Shown here in pieces: positions 8,241-16,621 of a stretch of 36,270 bases of DNA (position 1 is its first letter; each line of letters opens with the position of its first letter). Origin of the DNA: Hydrogenophilales bacterium 12-61-10 (GTDB taxonomy: Bacteria; Pseudomonadota; Gammaproteobacteria; Burkholderiales; Thiobacillaceae); the NCBI GenBank assembly GCA_002279795.1, contig NCCT01000022.1, forward strand, positions 1 through 36,270, in the 5' to 3' direction. Both the position numbers and the translations under genes were made by a program. A model generated the notes under the pieces. It saw only the letters and a list, made by a program, of their open reading frames with translations. It ran no database searches and was not told the origin of the DNA.

Positions 8241-9014
8241 TTAAAACGGGGGCGGGGTGATGCCGGCGCTTTCCAGAGGCGTGGCCTCGGTGAGCGCCTG
8301 GGTGAGTTGTTGCGCGAGTTCGCTGACGCAGAGGTCGAGCAGATTCTTGCCAGCCGTTGCCTCGGCCTGGCTCGGCGTGCCGACCGTGCCGTGCACGCTC
8401 TCGTCGCTGACGCGGTAGGCAAAAAAACAGCCGGCCGAGCGGTCGGGTTCGTCGACCACGCGGTCCATGCGCACCAGATCGGGGTGCAGCGCCAGCATCA
8501 GCGAGGTCTCGGCGCAGTTGGCGTGGAAATTGGCGGCGTCCGCGTGATAGCGGCGGTGCGCCTCGTCGGAGAGGTCCCAGATCGAACGCAGCGCGACGCG
8601 CATGGCTGGAAACGTGTGGCGGATATTCTCCAGCCCGCAGCGCAGCGGCGCCCAGTTGGTGACGTGGCCGTTCAGCAAAAGCAGACGGTCGAAGCCGGCC
8701 GTGTTGAGCCATTCGGCGATTTCCAGCACCAGCTTCGACAAGGTCTCCGGCCGCAGCGAAATCGTGCCCGGCCACTTCGGCGAATGCCCGAGCGAGCAGC
8801 CGTAGGCGAGGCTGGGCAGCACCGGGATGCCGGTCAGCGCCGACGCACCGTGTGCCACCGCCTCGGCCGACAGCGTGTCGACCCCCAGGGGCAGATGCGG
8901 GCCGTGCTGCTCGGTGGCGCCCACCGGCAGGATGGCCATGGTGATGCCCTGGTCGCGCAGCGCGGCGACGTCTTCCCAGGTGAGGTTCTGCCACAGGACC
9001 GGCTTGCCTGACAT
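8241..9014 (-). CDS. Creatininase-family amidohydrolase
   Basis: Creatininase-fold metallohydrolase of 257 residues. Expected metal ligands are visible: Glu35 and His37 in GATEQHGPHLPLGVDT, Asp46, His117 in LLLLNGHVTN, and Glu169 in CAET. The usual NGHGGN motif reads NGHVTN here. I place the start at ATG 9014, whose A overlaps the ATPase stop (TGATG) and which has an AGGAGG stretch just upstream; a GTG one codon earlier is less likely. Substrate unknown: family members open cyclic amides such as creatinine or act on formamides and peptides. Within this operon it may process a guanidino compound or a gamma-glutamyl amide, but that is inference. Confidence 0.85.
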   Translation of the reverse strand: MSGKPVLWQNLTWEDVAALRDQGITMAILPVGATEQHGPHLPLGVDTLSAEAVAHGASALTGIPVLPSLAYGCSLGHSPKWPGTISLRPETLSKLVLEIAEWLNTAGFDRLLLLNGHVTNWAPLRCGLENIRHTFPAMRVALRSIWDLSDEAHRRYHADAANFHANCAETSLMLALHPDLVRMDRVVDEPDRSAGCFFAYRVSDESVHGTVGTPSQAEATAGKNLLDLCVSELAQQLTQALTEATPLESAGITPPPF

Positions 9015-9853
9015 CACATCGCCTCCTGCATGTTGAGCTGGTCGAGCATGCCCTGATCGGTCTTCATGCCCGAGGTCTCGCGGATGCGCGCGAGGATTTC
9101 CTTCTTCAGGCGCAGGAATTCCGGCGTGTGCTTCATGTCCTGCTCACGCTCGGCCGGCAGCGGCACCTCGTAGATGGTGTCGATGCGGCCGGGCCGCGGC
9201 GCCATCAGCACCACGCGGTCAGCCAGATAAATCGCCTCCTCGACGTCGTGGGTGACGAAGGCCAGCGTCGGCTTTTCCAGCCGGTGCACGTGCAGGATGA
9301 GGTCGTGCATCACCTCGCGCGTCTGCGCATCGAGCGCGCCGAAAGGCTCGTCCATCAACAGGATCTCGGGGCGACCCATCAATGCGCGGGCGATCGCGAC
9401 GCGCTGCTGCATGCCGCCGGAGAGCTGGTTGGGCCAGGCATCGGCGGCGGCGTTAAGGCCCATCAGGCTCAATAGCGCATCGGCGCGCCCTGAGGCGGCC
9501 TCGACGTCGGCCTCGCTGAGGTTCTCGCGGCCGTGCTTGAGGCGGCGACTGAACTTGATGTTGTCCATGACCGACAGCCACGGATAGAGGCTGTAATGCT
9601 GGAACACCATGGCGCGGTCGGCGCCGGGGCCCAGGATCGGCTGGTCGTCGACCCGCACGTCGCCGGCGGTGTGGTATTCGAGGCCGCCGATGATGCGCAG
9701 CAGCGTCGACTTGCCGCAGCCGGAGGCGCCGACGAAGGTGACGAATTCGTTGTCGGCGATGTCGAGGCTGACGTCTTTCAGCGCTTCGACGCGGTGGCGG
9801 CCTTCGCCGAACACCTTGCCGACGTTCTGGATGGCGATTTTTGGCGTGCTCAT
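9014..9853 (-). CDS. ABC importer ATP-binding protein (nitrate/sulfonate/taurine type), probable guanidine uptake
   Basis: Cytoplasmic ATPase of 279 residues. Walker A GASGCGKS, Q-loop MVFQHYSLYPW, signature LSGGMQQR, Walker B EILLMDEP and the switch His in FVTHDVEEA are all intact. Its closest type is the SsuB/TauB/NrtD group that pairs with NMT1-like binding proteins. It starts at ATG 9853 overlapping the permease stop (ATGA) and ends overlapping the creatininase start. A cytoplasmic tail of about 40 residues rich in Met, Lys and Glu follows the ATPase core. The substrate is inferred from the riboswitch and the catabolic genes. Confidence 0.93.
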   Translation of the reverse strand: MSTPKIAIQNVGKVFGEGRHRVEALKDVSLDIADNEFVTFVGASGCGKSTLLRIIGGLEYHTAGDVRVDDQPILGPGADRAMVFQHYSLYPWLSVMDNIKFSRRLKHGRENLSEADVEAASGRADALLSLMGLNAAADAWPNQLSGGMQQRVAIARALMGRPEILLMDEPFGALDAQTREVMHDLILHVHRLEKPTLAFVTHDVEEAIYLADRVVLMAPRPGRIDTIYEVPLPAEREQDMKHTPEFLRLKKEILARIRETSGMKTDQGMLDQLNMQEAM

Positions 9854-10683
9854 GATTTGAGATAAAGCCAGGGAAAAGCCTTGCGGTGGGCAAGGCGGAA
9901 CAATTGGTCCATGACCAGGCCGATCAACCCGATCAGGATGATGCCGACGAAAATCTTGTCGGTTTGCAAAAAGCGCTGCGCCTTGAGGATCGAATAGCCG
10001 AGACCGGAGTTGGCGGCCACCAGCTCGGCCACCACCAGGTAGGTCCAGGCCCAGCCCATGGTGACGCGCAGGGTGTCGAGCAGCGCCGGTTTGGCCGCCT
10101 GAAAAATCACCAGGTTGATGGTCTCGCCCTTGTCGGCGCCCAGGGTCTGCGCCGCCTCGATCTGCGCCAGCGGCACGCGGCGCACGTCCTCGGCCATCAT
10201 CAGCACCATCTGGAAGAAGGTGCCGATGAAGATGATCGAAATCTTCGACGATTCCTCGATGCCGACCCACAGCATCACCAGCGGAATGAAGGCCACCGCC
10301 GGCATGTAGCGGATGAAATCGGTGAGTGGTTCCAGCACCGCCTGCACCGGGCGAAACGTGCCAATCAGCAGCGCCAGCGGCAAGGCGATCACTGCCGAGA
10401 ACAGAAAGCCGGCGGTGACGCGGTAGATGCTGATGCCCATGTCCGACAGCAGGTCGTCGTCCACGTACCAGGTGACCAGCCGGTTGAACACATCGACCGG
10501 GCCGGGCAGGAACACCTTGTCCACGGCCGACCCGCTCGACACCAGCCACCACAGCCCCAGCGGCGCCAGCAGACCGAGTGCGGCGAACAGCCAGGTCTGG
10601 CGGCGGGACAGCGGGCCGCGGATCGCCCACATGCCCGGCCGGGTGAGGGCGCGGCGCGGCCGCGTGCTGGAGCGGGATGGCAT
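9850..10683 (-). CDS. ABC importer permease, probable guanidine uptake
   Basis: Inner-membrane permease of 277 residues with a basic N-terminus and about six hydrophobic segments. The binding-protein-dependent transport domain spans roughly residues 85-265. The coupling-helix EAA-like loop reads AAQTLGADKGETINLVIFQAA, a form typical of the SsuC/TauC group. ATG at 10683 has a GGGAGA ribosome-binding site; the stop overlaps the start of the ATPase. It would form the membrane channel with the adjacent binding protein and ATPase. Confidence 0.92.
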   Translation of the reverse strand: MPSRSSTRPRRALTRPGMWAIRGPLSRRQTWLFAALGLLAPLGLWWLVSSGSAVDKVFLPGPVDVFNRLVTWYVDDDLLSDMGISIYRVTAGFLFSAVIALPLALLIGTFRPVQAVLEPLTDFIRYMPAVAFIPLVMLWVGIEESSKISIIFIGTFFQMVLMMAEDVRRVPLAQIEAAQTLGADKGETINLVIFQAAKPALLDTLRVTMGWAWTYLVVAELVAANSGLGYSILKAQRFLQTDKIFVGIILIGLIGLVMDQLFRLAHRKAFPWLYLKS

Positions 10684-10704
10684 CGTATTCTCCCTGTCGC
10701 CAGC

Positions 10705-11691
10705 TTATTTGACGCCCGCGACTTCCCGGACCAGCGAGCCGTCGAGGCCTTTGGCGAAGTCGACCTTGCCTTCCATCAGCTTGTTGTCGAGCAGGAAGCT
10801 GGCAATGGTCGGCGCCACGCCCAGCAATGAGGTCTTGTCGCTGGCCGGGCCAAAGGCCTGCAGATTGGCCTTCTGGTCGAAGAACTTCGTGCCGGGCAGG
10901 AAAACCTTGTAGGTCTTGGCGTCGAGCCCGACTACCTTGGACATGATCTTCGCCGCTTCATCGGGGTTGCTGCGCAGGAAGGCCTCGACGTCGTACCAGG
11001 CGCGGACCATGCCGACGAAATCCTTGCGCTTGGCTTTCAGCGACTTGTCCTGCACCACCAGCAGGTCGGGCACCAGACCGGGCACGTTGGCCGAGGTGAA
11101 CAGCGGCTTGCCCTTGCCGCTGGTCTGGATGGTGTTGACCCACGGGTTCCACACCACGGCGGCGTCGACGCGGCCGGCCATGAAGGCGGCCGCGGCGTCG
11201 CCGGCGGTCAGGTTGACCACCTTGACGTCCTTCAGCGACATGCCGTTCTTGATCAGGCCCATCGTCAGCAGAAAATGCGACACGCTGTATTCTTCCAGCG
11301 CGATCTTCTTGCCCTTGAGGTCCTTGAACGACTTGATCTTGGGGCCGACCATCAGCGCGTCGTTGCCGGCCGAGTTGTCGTTGACCAGGATGGTCTTCAG
11401 CGCGATGCCCTTGGCCAGCGGCGCCATGGTGTCGCTCCAGGTCTGCGAGTTGCCGTCGATCTGGCCGGCGGAGAGCGCGCTGATCGAGTCGGTGTAGTTG
11501 GCGAACCAGACCAGCTTAACGTCGGCGCCATGCTTCTTGAAATAGCCTTTTTGCTCGGCGACGTACCAGGCCACCCAGCCCGGCCAGTCGGACACGCCGA
11601 TTTTGACTTCGGCCAGGGCCGCCGTGGGTTGGGTCAACAGGGCAAAACCGATGCTGGCGATGAGGGTACGGGTGAGGCGCGCGATTTTCAT
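10705..11691 (-). CDS. ABC importer periplasmic binding protein (NMT1/THI5-like), probable guanidine receptor
   Basis: A 328-residue exported binding protein, first gene of the operon. Residues 1-27 form a signal peptide with cleavage expected after ALA, before EVKIGVSDWPGW. The mature part is an NMT1/THI5-like fold, with the N-terminal strand, a WYVAEQKGYFKKHG segment and a substrate-site-like DSISALSAGQID region. The ATG at 11691 has AGGAG 6 nt upstream. An open frame extends further upstream, but that extension is the riboswitch read as protein and is rejected. Such binding proteins are found in guanidine-riboswitch operons; direct substrate proof is absent. Confidence 0.9.
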   Translation of the reverse strand: MKIARLTRTLIASIGFALLTQPTAALAEVKIGVSDWPGWVAWYVAEQKGYFKKHGADVKLVWFANYTDSISALSAGQIDGNSQTWSDTMAPLAKGIALKTILVNDNSAGNDALMVGPKIKSFKDLKGKKIALEEYSVSHFLLTMGLIKNGMSLKDVKVVNLTAGDAAAAFMAGRVDAAVVWNPWVNTIQTSGKGKPLFTSANVPGLVPDLLVVQDKSLKAKRKDFVGMVRAWYDVEAFLRSNPDEAAKIMSKVVGLDAKTYKVFLPGTKFFDQKANLQAFGPASDKTSLLGVAPTIASFLLDNKLMEGKVDFAKGLDGSLVREVAGVK

Positions 11692-11749
11692 GTGTAGCTC
11701 CTGAGTGGAAGGCCAAAGTCGAGTCCGGAGAAAGCGTCGCGCAATCGCT

Positions 11750-11842
11750 GTCTCCCGGGCTTTTGTCCCTCCGTGGAGCCCCGCCTGAGCGGTGCCGGCA
11801 GCTCTCGGACCAGACATCTCACAAGAGACCGGAACCCTAGCC
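11750..11842 (-). promoter_or_regulatory. Guanidine-I (ykkC) riboswitch
   Basis: On the minus strand the leader carries the hallmark conserved blocks of the guanidine-I aptamer in order: CTAGGGTTCCGG, then CTGGTCCGAGAG, a variable GC-rich hairpin, then ACGGAGGGACAAAAGCCCGGGAG. It lies about 60 nt upstream of the binding-protein start. No oligo-U terminator follows. A TCTCC at 11727-11731 is complementary to the Shine-Dalgarno AGGAG at 11698-11702 and also to the aptamer 3' end, which suggests translational control, though the switching fold was not modelled. The riboswitch fixes guanidine as the inducer of the whole operon. Confidence 0.95.
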
Positions 11843-11897
11843 ACACATCGCGGTTCATGCAGGCGACGTGCGCCGCTTTTCCCGTTAACTTGTTATT

Positions 11898-11913
11898 AGC
11901 AATGCCTGTGCCA
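11898..11913 (-). promoter_or_regulatory. Sigma-54 (-24/-12) promoter of the guanidine operon
   Basis: The minus strand reads TGGCACAGGCATTGCT, a full match to TGGCAC-N5-TTGCW. The predicted start of transcription is about 11887, giving a leader of nearly 200 nt that contains the riboswitch. An enhancer-binding activator would be needed; NtrC-like sites lie upstream. Confidence 0.85.
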
Positions 11914-11995
11914 AGCCGGGAATAAATCACAACTTATTGAATTAAAAATGTTTTTTGACCACAGCCCAAGCGCGTGCGGCGCGGCCTGCGTGGAA

Positions 11996-12043
11996 TGCAT
12001 CCAAAACGGTGCACGCCGCATTCCCCTTGCACCAAAAAGGACA
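11996..12043. promoter_or_regulatory. Two NtrC-like enhancer sites upstream of the guanidine promoter
   Basis: Two dyads resemble the NtrC consensus TGCACC-N5-GGTGCA: TGCATCCAAAACGGTGCA at 11996-12013 (spacing one base long) and TGCACCAAAAAGGACA at 12028-12043 (one good half). They sit about 110-155 nt upstream of the predicted transcription start, a normal enhancer distance. They are weaker than the site at 14785. Confidence 0.55.
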
Positions 12044-12112
12044 TTCCAGCTGGCCGCACAAGCTCGGCAGCGCGCCAGACGCACGCGCCAGACGACGCCC
12101 ATAAAAAAGGGG

Positions 12113-12140
12113 CGCTCTGCAGAGCGCCCCAGCTTCCTCA
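12113..12140 (-). terminator. Rho-independent terminator after amtB
   Basis: On the minus strand a self-complementary GC-rich stem (GGGGCGCTCT paired with AGAGCGCCCC) is followed by six T. It begins 13 nt past the amtB stop and separates the amtB operon from the guanidine operon, supporting independent promoters. Confidence 0.9.
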
Positions 12141-12153
12141 GGAGTAAGCGGTA

Positions 12154-13599
12154 TTACACGTTGTAGGCCCGCTCGCCGTGGCTTGCGGTGTCCAGACCTT
12201 CGCGTTCCTGCTCTTCAGTCACGCGCAGGCCCATGGTCATGTCGATCAGCTTGAAGGCAACGAAGCTGACCACACCCGACCACACGATGGTGATCAGCAC
12301 GCCGGTGGCCTGGGTCACGACCTGACCACCCATCGTGTAACCATCCACGCCCACACCGCCCAGTGCCGGCGAGACGAAGATGCCGGTGCCGATGGCGCCG
12401 ATGATGCCGCCGATGCCATGGATGCCGAACACGTCGAGCGAGTCGTCGTAGCCGAGCATTTTCTTCAGGCCGGTGACACCCCACAGACAGACCACGCCTG
12501 CGATGGCGCCCAGCACGATGCCGCCCATGGTGCCGACCAGGCCGGCAGCCGGGGTGATCGCGACCAGACCCGCCACCACGCCGGATGCCAGACCGAGCAT
12601 CGAGGGTTTGCCACGCATCATCCATTCAGCAAACATCCAGGACAGGCCGGCAGCCGCCGTTGCCAGGATGGTGTTGATGAAGGCCAGCGCAGCGCCGCCG
12701 GTCGCTTCGAGGTTGGAACCGGCATTGAAGCCGAACCAGCCCACCCACAGCAGCGAAGCGCCTATCATCGTCATCGCCAGGTTGTGCGGCGGCATGGCGT
12801 CGCGGCCAAAGCCGATCCGCTTGCCGAGCACGATCGCACCGACCAGGGCTGCGATACCGGCATTGATGTGCACCACGGTGCCGCCCGCAAAGTCGAGATC
12901 ACCGGCTTCGAACAGGTAGCCACCGGTTGCCCACACCATGTGCGCGATTGGCAGGTAGGAGAAGGTGAACCACAGCACCGCAAACACCATCAGCGCGGAG
13001 AACTTCACCCGTTCGGCGAGGCCGCCGACGATCAGCGCCACGGTGATGGCGGCAAAGGTCAGCTGGAACGCGACGAAAGTGAGTTCGGGAATGACCACGC
13101 CGTCGGTGAAGGTCGCCGCCGTGCTGTCGCCGGTGATGCCCGCGAGGAACATCTTCGACAGGTCGCCGATCGCCCAGTTCATGCTGCCACCGTCGCCGAA
13201 TGCCAGCGAGTAGCCGTACACCGCCCACAGAATCGAGATCAGGCAGAAAATCGCCATCACCTGGGTCAGCACCGACAACATGTTCTTGGCGCGCACCAGG
13301 CCACCATAAAACAGTGCCACACCCGGAATGATCATCAGGATGACCAGCAGGGTGGAGACCATCATCCAGGTAGTGTCGCCCTTGTCGGGAACCGGCGCGG
13401 CTGCTTCAGGCGCCGCGGCGTCGGCCGGTGCGGCTTCAGCCGGTGCAACCACTTCTTCTACCGCAACCGCTTCCACCGCAGGCGTTTCGACGACGACGGC
13501 TGCTTCGACCGGCGCGGGATCGACCGCTTCCTGCGCCAGCGTCATGCCGGGAGACAACAGGGCCAATGCCAAGCCCAACGAAGCCAATAGCTTTTTCAT
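12154..13599 (-). CDS. amtB: Ammonium transporter AmtB
   Basis: Ammonium channel of 481 residues, forming trimers in the inner membrane and gated by PII. A signal peptide (about residues 1-22, ending TLA) is followed by about 50 residues of Ala, Pro, Val and Glu before the first conserved helix (TTWMMVSTLLVILMIIPG). The pore twin histidines sit in VVHINAG and FGIHGIGG, and the Amt signature DFAGGTVVHI is intact. I use the second ATG (13599), 7 nt from GGAG; the ATG at 13605 is only 1 nt from it. It lies 11 nt after the PII stop, the usual glnK-amtB pairing, under the sigma-54 promoter at 14708. Confidence 0.95.
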   Translation of the reverse strand: MKKLLASLGLALALLSPGMTLAQEAVDPAPVEAAVVVETPAVEAVAVEEVVAPAEAAPADAAAPEAAAPVPDKGDTTWMMVSTLLVILMIIPGVALFYGGLVRAKNMLSVLTQVMAIFCLISILWAVYGYSLAFGDGGSMNWAIGDLSKMFLAGITGDSTAATFTDGVVIPELTFVAFQLTFAAITVALIVGGLAERVKFSALMVFAVLWFTFSYLPIAHMVWATGGYLFEAGDLDFAGGTVVHINAGIAALVGAIVLGKRIGFGRDAMPPHNLAMTMIGASLLWVGWFGFNAGSNLEATGGAALAFINTILATAAAGLSWMFAEWMMRGKPSMLGLASGVVAGLVAITPAAGLVGTMGGIVLGAIAGVVCLWGVTGLKKMLGYDDSLDVFGIHGIGGIIGAIGTGIFVSPALGGVGVDGYTMGGQVVTQATGVLITIVWSGVVSFVAFKLIDMTMGLRVTEEQEREGLDTASHGERAYNV

Positions 13600-13610
13600 G
13601 TTCATGCTCC

Positions 13611-14659
<1,049 letters not shown>

Positions 14660-14707
14660 GCTGAAATTCTCCGATGTCAGAAGAGTGCAAGATTGCAAGC
14701 GGGTAAA

Positions 14708-14723
14708 AGCACAAGCCGTGCCA
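14708..14723 (-). promoter_or_regulatory. Sigma-54 promoter of the torF-glnK-amtB operon
   Basis: The minus strand reads TGGCACGGCTTGTGCT, matching the -24 element exactly and the -12 element with one change (GTGCT for TTGCT). It lies about 50 nt upstream of the porin ATG. It parallels the promoter at 11898, so both operons belong to a sigma-54 nitrogen regulon. Confidence 0.8.
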
Positions 14724-14784
14724 GACAAATTAATCAGACTTTTCAATCAACTAAGCATTCACCTGAACCTATGTCGTTCAGTCG

Positions 14785-14801
14785 CGCACCATCTGGGTGC
14801 A
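14785..14801. promoter_or_regulatory. NtrC-like binding site upstream of torF-glnK-amtB
   Basis: CGCACC-ATCTG-GGTGCA matches the 17-bp NtrC palindrome TGCACC-N5-GGTGCA with a single mismatch. It is about 60 nt upstream of the -24 element at 14723, suitable for activating the minus-strand promoter. It also lies about 85 nt before ubiK on the other strand. Confidence 0.75.
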
Positions 14802-14885
14802 TCAAAAAACCGCCGCGCCCGTTTTTCGTGCAATGCGGCGCCCGCGCGCTGTTGCTACACTCCGGTCACTTTATGGAGCCCGAAT

Positions 14886-15131
14886 ATGAAACCCTCGACC
14901 CCTGCTTTTCTGAACGATCTGAGCGACAAACTGGGCGAAATCCTCAAGCAATCGCCGGCCAAGGACATCGAAAGCAACCTCAAGGCGGGCGTCACCGCCA
15001 TGCTGGGCAAGCTCGACATGGTGAGCCGCGAGGAATTTGATGTGCAGAGCGAAGTGCTGGCGCGCACACGCGCAAAGCTGGAAGCCCTGGAAGCACGGCT
15101 GGCCGAACTGGAAAAGCAGCGCGCCGAATAG
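14886..15131 (+). CDS. ubiK: Ubiquinone biosynthesis accessory factor UbiK (YqiC/BMFP family)
   Basis: Small protein of 81 residues with an N-terminal amphipathic region (FLNDLSDKLGEILKQSP), a middle helix and a C-terminal coiled coil (VLARTRAKLEALEARLAELEKQRAE). This is the BMFP/UbiK layout; homologues trimerise and assist aerobic ubiquinone synthesis together with UbiJ. The start is ATG 14886, which lacks a strong ribosome-binding site; upstream in-frame codons cross the torF control region and are rejected. The stop TAG overlaps the GTG start of comM by one base, so the two are probably cotranscribed. Confidence 0.88.
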   Translation: MKPSTPAFLNDLSDKLGEILKQSPAKDIESNLKAGVTAMLGKLDMVSREEFDVQSEVLARTRAKLEALEARLAELEKQRAE

Positions 15132-16621
15132 TGGCGATCGCCGTCGTCAAGAGCCGGGCGCTCACCGGCATGGACGCGCCCGAGGTGGTGGTCGAGGCGC
15201 ATCTGGCCAACGGTCTGCCCGCGTTCACCCTGGTCGGCCTGCCGGAAACCGAGGTCAAGGAAGCGCGCGACCGCGTGCGCGCGGCGATCCAGAACGCGCG
15301 CTTTGAATTCCCGGCGCGCCGCATCACGGTCAACCTCGCGCCCGCCGATCTGCCCAAGGAATCCGGACGCTTCGATTTGCCGATCGCACTGGCGATCCTG
15401 GCGGCGTCCGGGCAGATTCCCTCCACCCGCTTTGCCCACGCCGAATTCGCCGGCGAGCTGGCGCTGACCGGCGAACTGCGCCCGGTACGCGGCGCGCTGG
15501 CGATGGCGCTCGCCACCCGCGCATGCAATCGCACGCTGGTGCTACCGCAACATTCGGCCGCCGAGGCGGCGCTCGCCAGCGGCATCGACGTGCGCGCAGC
15601 CCGCAGCCTGCTGGAAGTGTGCGGCTGGCTCGCCGGGCAGGGTGAACTCGCCACGCCCGACCCGACCCAGGCCCCCGGCGCCCCCGATTACCCCGACTTC
15701 GCCGATGTCAAAGGCCAGACCGCCACCAAGCGCGCACTCGAAGTCGCAGCGGCAGGCGGTCACTCAGCGCTGTTGTCGGGACCACCGGGTACCGGCAAAT
15801 CCATGCTCGCGGCCCGCTTTCCCGGCATCCTGCCGGCGATGGACGAAACCGAAGCGCTGGAGGCAGCCGCGGTGCAATCGCTCAACGGCGGTTTTCGCCT
15901 CGATCACTGGAAGCGGCGGCCGTTTCGCGCGCCGCACCACACGGCGTCCGGCGTGGCGCTGGTCGGCGGCGGCGGCAATCCGCGCCCGGGCGAAATTTCA
16001 CTGGCGCATCACGGCGTGCTGTTTCTCGATGAACTGCCGGAGTTTTCGCGCCAGGTGCTCGAAGTGCTGCGCGAACCGCTGGAAACCGGCCGCATCACGA
16101 TTTCGCGCGCGGCGCGGCAAGCCGATTTCCCGGCACGGTTTCAACTGATTGCGGCGATGAACCCCTGCCCCTGCGGCTATCTCGGCCATCCAACCCAGGC
16201 CTGCCGCGACACGCCGGACCAGATAGCGCGCTACCGCGGCCGCATCTCCGGACCCTTGCTCGACCGCATCGACATCCAGATCAGCGTGCCCGCGCTGACC
16301 CGGGACGAACTGATGGGTGCCAGCGCAGGCGAATCCAGCGCCGCGATCCGCGCCCGCGTCGAAACCGCGCGCTGCCGCCAGATGCAACGCCAGGGCAAGC
16401 CCAACGCCGCCCTCGGGACGCAGGAAATCGATCAATTCTGCGCGCTCGACAGCGCCGGTGAAACCTTGCTCAAACAGGCGATCACGCACCTTAACCTGTC
16501 GGCGCGCGCCTATCACCGCGTGCTCAGGTTGGCGCGCAGCGTGGCCGACCTCGCGGGCAGCGAGGCCATCACGCCGGCGCATCTGGCCGAAGCCATTCAA
16601 TACCGAAGGGGAGCCGCATGA
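15131..16621 (+). CDS. comM: YifB/ComM-type Mg-chelatase-like AAA+ ATPase
   Basis: 496 residues. The N-terminal ChlI-like domain (about 20-140) is followed by an AAA+ core with Walker A GPPGTGKS at 217-224, Walker B VLFLDELPEF near 300, and a Cys-containing NPCPCGYLGH segment, then the Mg_chelatase_C domain (about 400-490). Homologues of ComM are helicases promoting branch migration during natural transformation and recombination. It starts at GTG overlapping the ubiK stop. Length is normal for the family (about 500). The 3' end overlaps the next gene by ATGA. Confidence 0.93.
   Translation: MAIAVVKSRALTGMDAPEVVVEAHLANGLPAFTLVGLPETEVKEARDRVRAAIQNARFEFPARRITVNLAPADLPKESGRFDLPIALAILAASGQIPSTRFAHAEFAGELALTGELRPVRGALAMALATRACNRTLVLPQHSAAEAALASGIDVRAARSLLEVCGWLAGQGELATPDPTQAPGAPDYPDFADVKGQTATKRALEVAAAGGHSALLSGPPGTGKSMLAARFPGILPAMDETEALEAAAVQSLNGGFRLDHWKRRPFRAPHHTASGVALVGGGGNPRPGEISLAHHGVLFLDELPEFSRQVLEVLREPLETGRITISRAARQADFPARFQLIAAMNPCPCGYLGHPTQACRDTPDQIARYRGRISGPLLDRIDIQISVPALTRDELMGASAGESSAAIRARVETARCRQMQRQGKPNAALGTQEIDQFCALDSAGETLLKQAITHLNLSARAYHRVLRLARSVADLAGSEAITPAHLAEAIQYRRGAA

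Noticed and set aside
6582-9011. Long plus-strand open frame opposite the glutamine synthetase and creatininase genes
   Set aside because: It is antisense to two well-recognised genes, its product is Gly/Ala/Arg/His-rich without any family motif, and such frames are usual in GC-rich DNA.
9850-10630. Upstream extension of the ABC ATPase to a frame starting near 10630
   Set aside because: It overlaps the permease completely; the ATG at 9853 overlaps the permease stop and begins a normal ATPase.
11692-11844. N-terminal extension of the ABC binding protein
   Set aside because: These codons are the riboswitch; the true start has a signal peptide and AGGAG right upstream.
11692-12153. Small protein gene in the guanidine operon leader
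   Set aside because: Short open frames exist on both strands, but the region is accounted for by the riboswitch, promoter, NtrC-like sites and amtB terminator, and none has a convincing ribosome-binding site.
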